Below the pieces are notes generated by a model that was not told where the DNA came from, searched no databases, and saw only the letters and a list, made by a program, of their open reading frames with translations. Shown here one piece after another: positions 1 to 6,789 of a DNA stretch of 34,452 nucleotides. Origin of the DNA: Flemingiibacterium sp045636145 (lineage in GTDB: Bacteria > Bacillota > Clostridia > Oscillospirales > CAG-272); contig JAZTWV010000034.1 in the NCBI GenBank assembly GCA_045636145.1, forward strand, positions 1 through 34,452, in the 5' to 3' direction. Numbering within the stretch: the first letter of the stretch is position 1; each line of letters starts with the position of its first letter. A program made the translations under genes and the position numbers.

Positions 1-141
1 CGTGCACTTCTTCAGGCAGACGAAACCTATCGTCCCGCTCTCAAGAAGGCTGGCTTCCTCACTCGCGACCCGAGAATGAAGGAAAGAAAGAAGTACGGTC
101 TCAAAGCCGCACGTCGCGCAAGTCAGTTCTCAAAGAGATAA
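1..141 (+). CDS. rpsI: Ribosomal protein uS9 (S9), C-terminal part
   Basis: The window opens inside a gene whose last 46 codons encode the conserved C-terminus of ribosomal protein S9. The tail shows YRPALKKAGFLTRDPRMKER followed by the basic KKYGLKAARR segment, and it ends in QFSKR, the near-invariant S9 terminus. This tail reaches into the 30S P site and contacts the tRNA anticodon stem-loop. About 85 N-terminal residues lie outside the window. In Firmicutes rpsI normally follows rplM, so an rplM-rpsI operon probably ends here. A strong terminator starts about 18 bases after the stop codon. Confidence 0.97.
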   Translation, partial: RALLQADETYRPALKKAGFLTRDPRMKERKKYGLKAARRASQFSKR

Positions 142-159
142 TTACACGCACATTACAGA

Positions 160-195
160 GTCCCGAAAAGTCAGGCTTTTCGGGACTTTTTCTTA
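160..195 (+). terminator. Intrinsic terminator after rpsI
   Basis: An 11-base-pair perfect stem (GTCCCGAAAAG against CTTTTCGGGAC) with a five-base loop is followed directly by TTTTTCTT. This is a classic rho-independent terminator for the ribosomal operon. Confidence 0.93.
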
Positions 196-263
196 TTTTT
201 AGATTATGCAAAACAGCCCATTTTTTGTGCGAATGACACACATATGACACTTATATGACACAA

Positions 264-289
264 AAAGCACCGACTCATGTCGGTGCTTT
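264..289 (-). terminator. Terminator for the minus-strand CPCC gene
   Basis: An 11-bp perfect stem (AAAGCACCGAC/GTCGGTGCTTT) has a four-base loop. Read on the minus strand it is followed by TTTGTGT, a modest U tract, and it lies 22 bases past the stop of the small zinc-ribbon gene. With the rpsI terminator it separates the two convergent units. Confidence 0.8.
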
Positions 290-310
290 CGTATTTTGTT
301 GTACTGTACC

Positions 311-511
311 CTACCTGACTGGTTTACCTGCAAGCCAATTCTTGCGATATTCGTTTTGGCTCATTTCATTGGCTCCACCATCGTAATCAGGCTCGTGGTA
401 CTGAACATTGTCATTTTCCCATGCACAAACGGGACAAATTGCAAAGTCGCCCTCATTCTCAAAAGTGTGCTTACCGCAAATGGGACATTTAATTCTGCCT
501 TTTGTACTCAT
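311..511 (-). CDS. CPCC-type cysteine-rich small protein
   Basis: This 66-residue protein has two cysteine pairs, CPIC (Cys9, Cys12) and CPVC (Cys26, Cys29). They are followed by the WENDN...PDYDGGANEMSQNEYR stretch typical of the Cys_rich_CPCC family (Pfam PF14206). The two knuckles probably bind one zinc ion. The family has no established function. The open frame extends upstream to 568, but the ATG at 511 is preferred because an AAAGG lies 10 bases upstream and the zinc motif then starts at residue 9, as in relatives. It lies 97 bases downstream of citrate synthase on the same strand with no terminator between, so it may share that transcript. Confidence 0.82.
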   Translation of the reverse strand: MSTKGRIKCPICGKHTFENEGDFAICPVCAWENDNVQYHEPDYDGGANEMSQNEYRKNWLAGKPVR

Positions 512-608
512 CGGTTCACAACCTTTCATCATCCGAGCTTTTTGGGGGTAATGGTAATGACCAACCATAAAGCTACTCTAAAGATTTTTCAGATACCTGC
601 TCCGCCCA

Positions 609-2009
609 TCAATTACCGCCTCTTACAACAAGCGGAGCATATTCGCGAGGCTTTGCGATAGCCTTGTATGCAGGACGGATGATCTTCTTGCCGGTGGTGA
701 CTTCCTCGATGCGGTGAGCGCACCAACCTGCCAAGCGGGCAATGGCAAAGAGGGGCGTGTAAAGCTCCTCGGGGATTCCTAACATACGGTAGACAAGCCC
801 GGAATAAAGGTCAACATTGGCACATATATTCTTATCAAGCTTCTTAAAACGAGAATATACCGCAGGCGACAGACGCTCTATCGCTTCAAGCAGTGCAAAC
901 TCGCTCTCGTACTCGGTTCCCCTTGCAAGCTCCTTTGCATACTTCTTAAGTGCCACCGCACGAGGATCGGAAAGAGTGTAAATAGCGTGACCCATACCGT
1001 AAATAAGACCGGAGTGGTCGCCCTCCTCACCGCGGATAAGCTTTTCAAGGAAGCTTGTGACTTCATCGTCGTCTGACCAATCGTGAACGCCGGATTTCAC
1101 AGCGTCGAACATCTCGCAAACCTTGATATTCGCGCCGCCGTGCTTCGGTCCTTTAAGTGAGCTGATAGCCGAAGCAATTGCCGAATAGCTGTCCGTGCCT
1201 GAGGACGATACAACGCGGCAGGTGAATGCGGAGTTGTTACCGCCGCCGTGCTCAGCATGAAGCACAAGGCAAAGGTCAAGCAGCTTTGCCTCCTCCTCGG
1301 TATAGTTGCAGTCAGGACGCATGATACGGAGAAAATTCTGCGCGGTGGAAAGATTGTTCTGGGGATTGTGAATATTAAGGCTCTCTCCGCAGAAATAACT
1401 GCGGTTGAACGCATATGTCTGCGCCGCGATTATGGGAAGTCTCGCTAGGAGCTGCATACTCTGACGGAGCATATTTTCAAGACTTGTCTCGTCGGGATTT
1501 TCATCGTAAGCGTAAAGCGCAAGCACGCTTGTGGCAATTTTGTTCATCAGCGATTTCGTGGGTGCACGCATGATAACGTCGTCAGTGAATCTCTGCGGCA
1601 GATAGCGGTATGAATCAAGGAGCGTGTCAAAATCCGACAACTGCTTTTTTGTGGGAAGGTCTCCGAAGAACAGAAGATATGCAGTCTCCTCAAAGCCGTA
1701 GCGCCCCTCCTCGGTATATCCTCTGATAAGGTCTGCCACGTTATATCCGCGGTAATAAAGCTCGCCCTCAATGGAAATCTTATCGCCCTCATTGATGATA
1801 TAGCCGTGGGCATTACCTATCTTTGTAATACCTGCCATAACGCCCGTTCCGTCGGGATTTCTCAGTCCGCGTTTTACATTATAGTTAGTAAACGCCGCCG
1901 CAGGAATAGAATAGCTCTCTCTGCTGCTTGCAAGCAGTGTATCAAAAAGCTCGGTATTCTCTGATATTGGCGTATTACGCATAAACGAATTGTTAAGAGC
2001 CTGTTGCAT
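609..2009 (-). CDS. gltA: Citrate synthase
   Basis: This 466-residue protein condenses oxaloacetate with acetyl-CoA to give citrate, the entry step to 2-oxoglutarate and glutamate synthesis in the cytoplasm. The type-I citrate synthase signatures are present: LHAEHGGGNNS (active-site His near 254), GPKHGGAN (His290) and GMGHAIYTLSDPRA (His341). A C-terminal NVDLYSGLVYRMLGIP block carries the catalytic Asp. The length matches the roughly 450-residue clostridial form with an N-terminal extension, rather than the 370-residue citZ type. AATGGAGGAAAAACT supplies the ribosome site before ATG 2009, and a promoter lies at 2050-2078. No aconitase or isocitrate dehydrogenase gene is adjacent. Confidence 0.96.
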   Translation of the reverse strand: MQQALNNSFMRNTPISENTELFDTLLASSRESYSIPAAAFTNYNVKRGLRNPDGTGVMAGITKIGNAHGYIINEGDKISIEGELYYRGYNVADLIRGYTEEGRYGFEETAYLLFFGDLPTKKQLSDFDTLLDSYRYLPQRFTDDVIMRAPTKSLMNKIATSVLALYAYDENPDETSLENMLRQSMQLLARLPIIAAQTYAFNRSYFCGESLNIHNPQNNLSTAQNFLRIMRPDCNYTEEEAKLLDLCLVLHAEHGGGNNSAFTCRVVSSSGTDSYSAIASAISSLKGPKHGGANIKVCEMFDAVKSGVHDWSDDDEVTSFLEKLIRGEEGDHSGLIYGMGHAIYTLSDPRAVALKKYAKELARGTEYESEFALLEAIERLSPAVYSRFKKLDKNICANVDLYSGLVYRMLGIPEELYTPLFAIARLAGWCAHRIEEVTTGKKIIRPAYKAIAKPREYAPLVVRGGN

Positions 2010-2049
2010 AGTTTTTCCTCCATTGGGAATGTGTATAGATATATATTAT

Positions 2050-2078
2050 ATTATATCACGCAACCGCTTGAAATGCAA
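2050..2078 (-). promoter_or_regulatory. Promoter of citrate synthase
   Basis: On the minus strand TTGCAT is separated by 17 bases from TATAAT. The TGA just before the -10 makes it an extended -10 element. A second overlapping TATAAT lies five bases downstream. Confidence 0.7.
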
Positions 2079-2191
2079 TAGTTTTTTTGAAAGTTTAAGC
2101 CGATTTTATGATTTTTTTGCAAGAATTGTGCCATTATATTGCAAAATCGCCGTTATTGCAACAGAATTTTCCCATAAATGAGAGGTGTATT

Positions 2192-3088
2192 GTGAATCTT
2201 ACTTGTATTTCACTTGCAATTTTGTTTTCTGTATCGCCACTTCCGAAAAGTGCCGCATCGGATATATGTGAGCCGATAGAACCAACCGTTATGCTGTTAT
2301 CGGACGAAACTATCGCCCCCATCACAGTGGAGGAATATGTTGCAGGCGTTGTGGCGCACGAAATGCCCTACACTTTTTCCGAAGAAGCCTTAAAGGCGCA
2401 GGCGGTGGCGGCAAGGACGTATCTATATTATTGCCTTTTGAACGATTCCCATCCCCACAAAAACGCAGACGTATGTACCGACGTCACCCACTGCTGTGGA
2501 TTTATAACAAAGTCACAGCTTGCAGACCGTTATGGCGAAAGCCACGCAAAGCAGGCTACAGATGCCGCAAGGGATGCCGCATATTCCACCGCAGGCGAGG
2601 TGCTTATGTATGATAACGCGCCCATCCTCGCGCTTTGGCATTCAAGCTCGCATGGGCGCACCGAGGACTGCTCTGCGGTATTCGGGCAGTCACTTCCCTA
2701 TCTTGTATCTGTTGTCACAGAGGAAATAACCGATACACATATCGTTTCATTCAGTATTGGCGATATAAAAAAGCGGTTTGAAGCCGCAGGATACAAATAT
2801 GACGGTAAAGCAAATGTATCGGTAACACATAATTTCTCCGGAAGATGCGCCGCATTCAAGCTGGGGAATATCACCCTTGACGGTCGTGCCGCGCGCACCG
2901 TATTCGGACTTCGCTCCACAGATTTTGCGGCGCAGTTTATGGGCGGTCGGCTGTATTTTTTTGTATCCGGGTACGGTCACGGTGTGGGGATGAGTCAATA
3001 CGGAGCTGATTATATGGCACAAAATGGTGCAGGATATGAGGAGATACTGACACACTATTACAGCGGCACTGTAATAGGACACCAATAA
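2192..3088 (+). CDS. SpoIID/LytB-domain protein (stage II sporulation protein D-like)
   Basis: About 298 residues with a SpoIID/LytB domain over most of the length. Visible motifs are VEEYVAGVVAHEMP with the catalytic-type Glu, EALKAQAVAARTY, and the C-terminal GYGHGVGMSQYGA block. SpoIID family members are lytic transglycosylases that trim denuded glycan strands during engulfment; LytB relatives modify amidases. The start is placed at GTG 2192 because AGAGGTG sits just upstream and the product then begins with a hydrophobic signal-like segment (NLTCISLAILFSV). The frame stays open upstream to 2108 without a ribosome site. A sporulation role is plausible, but no other spo genes are here, so it could be a vegetative SpoIID homologue. 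Confidence 0.88.
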   Translation: MNLTCISLAILFSVSPLPKSAASDICEPIEPTVMLLSDETIAPITVEEYVAGVVAHEMPYTFSEEALKAQAVAARTYLYYCLLNDSHPHKNADVCTDVTHCCGFITKSQLADRYGESHAKQATDAARDAAYSTAGEVLMYDNAPILALWHSSSHGRTEDCSAVFGQSLPYLVSVVTEEITDTHIVSFSIGDIKKRFEAAGYKYDGKANVSVTHNFSGRCAAFKLGNITLDGRAARTVFGLRSTDFAAQFMGGRLYFFVSGYGHGVGMSQYGADYMAQNGAGYEEILTHYYSGTVIGHQ

Positions 3089-3090
3089 TA

Positions 3091-3118
3091 AAAACTGCGT
3101 ACCTTGTACGCAGTTTTT
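3091..3118. terminator. Bidirectional terminator between spoIID-like gene and lipid kinase
   Basis: A 12-bp perfect stem (AAAACTGCGTAC/GTACGCAGTTTT) has a three-base loop, flanked by A and T runs on both sides. It starts two bases after the plus-strand stop codon and just beyond the minus-strand gene end, so it can serve both convergent genes. Confidence 0.9.
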
Positions 3119-3120
3119 AT

Positions 3121-4083
3121 CTATATTATCTCACATCCGACAGGCACTGCAAAAGCAATTGCACGCGGCAGCACCGAAAGAGCCAAGCGGTCAAGCCGCC
3201 GCACCTCTCCGTCAACACAAACATTAGAAGGCTCAGAAAATTCAAATGCCACGGATTTCACCTTAGCGTAATAAACCACCTTTTTTCCAAGCTTTGTTTC
3301 GAGATGAGTGCCCTTTTTGTATGCACCTACAAGTCGGATAAAATCAAATCTGGAAACCTTGTTTATGAGGCTCACATCAAGAAGTCCGTCGTTAAGAGAG
3401 CTTCCGGGAGCGGAATGGAATCCGCCGCCGCAGAAACCGCCGTTTGCCGCACTGACAAGCTGAAATTCGCGCGTAATCTCAGTACCGTCGGCAAGCTTTG
3501 CGGTGATTACTCTGCCAAGGTTCTTCTTAAGTGTCGAAGCGATTCCGGCTATATATGCAAGACCTTTCGGAAGAAGCGGATTTTTCTTAAGCTCTGCCGC
3601 TTTAACCACCACATCACAGTCAAAGCCGATGTTTATCATATTCACGCCGATATGCCCATCACTGCACCGATAACAGTCAACAAGGGAAGCATCAGCAAGA
3701 AGTTGTTTCGTTATATCCGAGAAAAACTCACGATTTTTGAAATTCCTTACAAAATCGTTGCCTGTTCCCACGGGAATACAGCCAACCTCAATGTTTTTAA
3801 GCGCACCGGGACATTTGTCGGCATCGGGATTCGCCGCACCGCATACAACCTCGGAGAGCGTTCCGTCACCTCCGCAGGCGTAGAAGCGGTATATTTCATC
3901 CTCTGGCTTTGATGAGATGCGCTCGCGGACAAATCTTGTAGCATCCCCCTGCCCCGCTGTTTTGTATATCTCGTACTGCACACCTGCGGCACGGCAGGCA
4001 TCGTTTATTGCCTCAGAAAGCTTTTTTGCGGCAGCACCCTTTCCTGCGGCAGGATTCATTATGAAAATATGTTTTACTACCAT
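3121..4083 (-). CDS. Diacylglycerol kinase-family lipid kinase (YegS/DagK-like)
   Basis: The 320-residue product has the DAGK catalytic fold: an N-terminal IMNPAAGKG nucleotide-binding loop (residues 8-16), the GGDGTLSEVV signature (71-80) and GCIPVGTGNDFVRNF after it. The C-terminal half contains GGGFHSAPGSSLNDGLLDV, as in DgkB/YegS/BmrU proteins. These enzymes phosphorylate diacylglycerol or related lipids at the membrane, recycling diacylglycerol released during lipoteichoic acid synthesis. The true substrate cannot be told from sequence. It is a single-gene unit with its own promoter, and a GAAAGGATG ribosome site precedes the ATG at 4083. Confidence 0.9.
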   Translation of the reverse strand: MVVKHIFIMNPAAGKGAAAKKLSEAINDACRAAGVQYEIYKTAGQGDATRFVRERISSKPEDEIYRFYACGGDGTLSEVVCGAANPDADKCPGALKNIEVGCIPVGTGNDFVRNFKNREFFSDITKQLLADASLVDCYRCSDGHIGVNMINIGFDCDVVVKAAELKKNPLLPKGLAYIAGIASTLKKNLGRVITAKLADGTEITREFQLVSAANGGFCGGGFHSAPGSSLNDGLLDVSLINKVSRFDFIRLVGAYKKGTHLETKLGKKVVYYAKVKSVAFEFSEPSNVCVDGEVRRLDRLALSVLPRAIAFAVPVGCEII

Positions 4084-4157
4084 TTATTATAATCATCCTT
4101 TCTATGCAGGACAGATTTCTCATGCCGCCAAGGCTGACAATAAGAATACACTATTAC

Positions 4158-4186
4158 ATTTTACCACACCTTTCGTCAAATTTCAA
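4158..4186 (-). promoter_or_regulatory. Promoter of the lipid kinase gene
   Basis: On the minus strand TTGAAA, a 17-base spacer and TAAAAT form a sigma-A-type promoter about 75 bases upstream of the ATG. It sits next to the opposite-facing capA promoter. Confidence 0.6.
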
Positions 4187-4214
4187 TATTTTTTGCGAAA
4201 ATATCGCTTACACA

Positions 4215-4243
4215 TTTACATAATATTATTTCTGTGGTATAAT
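4215..4243 (+). promoter_or_regulatory. Promoter of the capA-like gene
   Basis: TTTACA (five of six matches), a 17-base spacer and a perfect TATAAT lie about 33 bases upstream of the chosen ATG. Confidence 0.8.
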
Positions 4244-4276
4244 TATAATATAAAATAGAAAATATCGAGGATGCAC

Positions 4277-5554
4277 ATGAAAAAATTTGCTGTTATATCA
4301 ATTTTTGCGGCATTTTCACTTTTCACGCTCTTATCGTGTGAAAAGGAGATAGATGATACCCCTGCTTTTATTATTTCGCCCGTAGAAAAGCATGAATATG
4401 AGGACAGTTTTAATACCTTTACGGAAAGCGATACAACCGAGCTTGCCGAAACAGAACCGCCTGCGCCTTATGAAGAAGCTCGAATCTCCTTTCTTGCGTC
4501 AGGCGACAATGTTATCCATCCTTGCATATACATCGACGCACGAAACCGCGCCTCGTCAGATACACGCCCCTACAATTTCCGACCAATGTACGACGATGTG
4601 GACGAGTATATAAAAGGCTTTGACCTTGCCTTTATAAATCAGGAAACGCTGATGGGCGGCGATGATCTGGGTCTTTCCGGATATCCCAATTTTAACTCCC
4701 CACAGGACCTTGGACGTGATCTTCGTGACATGGGCTTTGATATCGTGAATATCGCAAACAACCATATGTGCGACAAGTCCGAGCGCGGACTTGCCGGAAC
4801 CATTGATTTTTGGCAGTCCGATGAAATGTCGGATATCACACTTATCGGCGGATACAAAAGCACCGAGGATTACGATAACATCCGAACACTTGAGTATAAC
4901 GGCGTGACGCTTGCATTCCTCTCCTACACATACGGCACCAACGGTATGCGGCTTCCTGCTTCTTCGGAGTATGTTGTTCCATATATAAACGACAGCGATA
5001 TTATCCGCCAGAGCGAGCTTGCGGAAAAAGCAGGCGATCTTACGGTAGTATCAATACATTGGGGCGACGAAAACAACTCTACGCCAAATGATGAACAGCG
5101 CCGCGTGGCAAGACTGCTTGCCGAAAACGGTGCGGACGTAATAATCGGACATCATCCCCATGTGCTTCAGCCCATAGAGTGGATAGAGACCGATTCCGGC
5201 ACTACGCTGTGCATTTATTCCCTGGGAAATTTAGTTTCCGCCATGCAATATTGGCAGAACATGGTTGGCGGCTTTTTCACCTTTGATATTGTAAAAATGA
5301 GTGACGGTGAGGTGTACCCGGACAACCCGAAGTTTGTACCTACCGCATTTTTCTACGGACCGAGCTACTATAATTCACACCTGTATTTTTTACGGGATTA
5401 TCCGGCTGATAAAGCAAAAAGCCACGGAACAGGCAAGCTTTACGGCTCACCGGCATCGCCATCGGATATGATAGCCTACGCTGAGCGCATATTGGGCGAA
5501 TATTTACAGCTTGACCCGACAAGTGACGACCAAGGAGAAGAAACCCATGATTAA
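4277..5554 (+). CDS. CapA-family lipoprotein (poly-gamma-glutamate capsule protein-like)
   Basis: This 425-residue protein begins with a lipoprotein signal ending in LLSC (Cys21 would be lipidated), so it should be anchored to the outer face of the membrane. The mature part is a CapA domain (PF09587, metallophosphatase fold): LASGDNVIHP, NIANNHMCDKSERGL, SIHWGDE and IIGHHPHVLQPIEW supply the Asp, Asn and His ligands. CapA proteins take part in poly-gamma-glutamate export or cell-wall attachment, but no capBC genes are nearby, so the substrate is open. ATG 4277 is chosen over 4271 because CGAGG lies six bases before it and directly abuts the earlier ATG. The last eight bases overlap the next gene. 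Confidence 0.9.
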   Translation: MKKFAVISIFAAFSLFTLLSCEKEIDDTPAFIISPVEKHEYEDSFNTFTESDTTELAETEPPAPYEEARISFLASGDNVIHPCIYIDARNRASSDTRPYNFRPMYDDVDEYIKGFDLAFINQETLMGGDDLGLSGYPNFNSPQDLGRDLRDMGFDIVNIANNHMCDKSERGLAGTIDFWQSDEMSDITLIGGYKSTEDYDNIRTLEYNGVTLAFLSYTYGTNGMRLPASSEYVVPYINDSDIIRQSELAEKAGDLTVVSIHWGDENNSTPNDEQRRVARLLAENGADVIIGHHPHVLQPIEWIETDSGTTLCIYSLGNLVSAMQYWQNMVGGFFTFDIVKMSDGEVYPDNPKFVPTAFFYGPSYYNSHLYFLRDYPADKAKSHGTGKLYGSPASPSDMIAYAERILGEYLQLDPTSDDQGEETHD

Positions 5555-5738
5555 AAAGAAAAAGCTTCCCGAATCCAACTGCGAAACCTGCGAATTTTAC
5601 GATTGGGACGACGATATGCAGGAAAACGTGTGCATCGCGAATCTTGACGAGGATGAATTTTACCGCGCCATGTCAAGCCCCCGCTGTCCCTTTTACAAGT
5701 ATTACAACGAGTACAAAAGCGTTCAGAAGCAAAACTAG
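5547..5738 (+). CDS. Small four-cysteine protein, DUF6472-like
   Basis: A 63-residue acidic protein with four cysteines (12, 15, 29, 47) arranged C-x2-C-x13-C-x17-C. The first pair is in NCETCEFYDWDDD, and conserved-looking NLDEDEFYR and RCPFYKYYNEY blocks follow. The pattern resembles the DUF6472 family of tiny clostridial proteins, recognised from memory, and suggests a metal-binding knuckle. No function is known. The start at 5547 has AAGGAG ten bases upstream and overlaps the capA stop by eight bases, so it is probably translationally coupled. The frame is open further upstream, inside capA. Confidence 0.75.
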   Translation: MIKKKKLPESNCETCEFYDWDDDMQENVCIANLDEDEFYRAMSSPRCPFYKYYNEYKSVQKQN

Positions 5739-5742
5739 AAAT

Positions 5743-5774
5743 CGCGCTGTATGCCTGAATCGGCATACAGCGCG
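5743..5774. terminator. Terminator hairpin between DUF6472-like gene and sugar isomerase-like gene
   Basis: A 13-bp perfect stem (CGCGCTGTATGCC/GGCATACAGCGCG) with a six-base loop sits between two converging genes. The T tracts after it are short on both sides (TTCATTTTAT on plus, ATTTCTAGTTTT on minus), so efficiency is uncertain. Confidence 0.8.
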
Positions 5775-5780
5775 TTCATT

Positions 5781-6614
5781 TTATATTTTGGTGAGTGCTT
5801 CCTCAAGCCACTTTAGTGAAGTAAGTGTACGGGAAAGTCTGTCAAAGCTTGAATTCACCTCAATGGTAAGAACTCCATCCGTATAACCTGCGGCTTTAAG
5901 TATCTTAAGGGCTTCCAAATTTTTAAGATATCCGCCGCCAAGCTCAAGACTGTCATAATATACACCGCGGCGAAGAATTCCTGACGGTCCTTCTTCAGGT
6001 ATAACCTTAATATCCTTCAGGTGCACATACACAGTACGATCTGCATAACGCTTCGCCCCCTCAACCTCGTCAATTCCGGCAAGCGCGAAGTTTCCGCTGT
6101 CATATGTAAATCCAAGGGTGGGGTTGTTATTAAGAAGATAGTCTATATCCTCAAATGTGCCGTATCCGCTGTTTGAGAGTGAAAAATCCTCTACGGTTAC
6201 AGTAATCGGCTTATCTTTTACATAATCGCAAAGATCAGCAAACTGCGCTCTCACCGCCTTAATAAATTCGGGGCGCAGAGCTTCGTCCATATCCTTTGGC
6301 GGCTGAGGCACGGACATGAAAAACGGACTTCCTACGGATATTGCCTTATCTATGGCATCACACATATTTTTAAGAGATTCATCGTACATCTTATCTGTCG
6401 CGAAATTCAGCGGCATAAAACCGTGTACGGATGCTGCACTCATGTCTGTAGAACGAAGCAGCTGGGCAGTACCCTCATCAATTTCCTTGGAATTAAAATC
6501 AAGACAGGTGATATTGTTTTCATGCGCAAGCTCAAATGCGGCTTTAACATCGGCAAGGCCTGCCTCTCTTACACCTGCCGCTATCTGGCAGTAAAACGCC
6601 CCTATTTTATACAT
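5781..6614 (-). CDS. Sugar phosphate isomerase/epimerase-like TIM-barrel protein
   Basis: 277 residues with the AP-endonuclease-2/xylose-isomerase-like TIM-barrel pattern (PF01261). Visible elements are an N-terminal strand on KIGAFYCQIA, VTVEDFSLSNSGYGTF with a likely metal-ligand Glu, GFTYDSGNFALAG with Asp, VYVHLKDI with His, and VLTIEVNSSFD with a C-terminal Glu. This layout fits divalent-metal keto-sugar isomerases or epimerases such as inosose or tagatose types, but the substrate cannot be assigned. It forms a single-gene unit with its own strong promoter and no sugar transporter next to it. Confidence 0.83.
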   Translation of the reverse strand: MYKIGAFYCQIAAGVREAGLADVKAAFELAHENNITCLDFNSKEIDEGTAQLLRSTDMSAASVHGFMPLNFATDKMYDESLKNMCDAIDKAISVGSPFFMSVPQPPKDMDEALRPEFIKAVRAQFADLCDYVKDKPITVTVEDFSLSNSGYGTFEDIDYLLNNNPTLGFTYDSGNFALAGIDEVEGAKRYADRTVYVHLKDIKVIPEEGPSGILRRGVYYDSLELGGGYLKNLEALKILKAAGYTDGVLTIEVNSSFDRLSRTLTSLKWLEEALTKI

Positions 6615-6648
6615 TTTTCATTTTCCTTTTCTAATCTTTTATAAAGCA

Positions 6649-6677
6649 AGTATAGCACAGCAAAACCCATTTGTCAA
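6649..6677 (-). promoter_or_regulatory. Strong promoter of the isomerase-like gene
   Basis: On the minus strand a perfect TTGACA, a 17-base spacer and TATACT lie about 35 bases upstream of the ATG at 6614. Confidence 0.85.
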
Positions 6678-6743
6678 GCAGTAGAAAGGTATACGAATCG
6701 TGAAGTTGAGTCAAATCCCCACTCGATAATCTCAACATTATAC

Positions 6744-6778
6744 AAAAAATGACGAGACCGCATAGTCTCGTCATTTTC
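6744..6778 (-). terminator. Terminator of the purD-ispH operon
   Basis: A 13-bp perfect stem (AAAATGACGAGAC/GTCTCGTCATTTT) with a six-base loop is followed on the minus strand by a run of six T. It lies 12 bases past the ispH-S1 stop codon. Confidence 0.93.
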
Positions 6779-6789
6779 AATCTTAAAAA

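Noticed and set aside
296..661. A 121-codon plus-strand frame opposite the CPCC gene
   Set aside because: The minus strand encodes a clear CPCC zinc-ribbon protein and the plus frame has no ribosome site.
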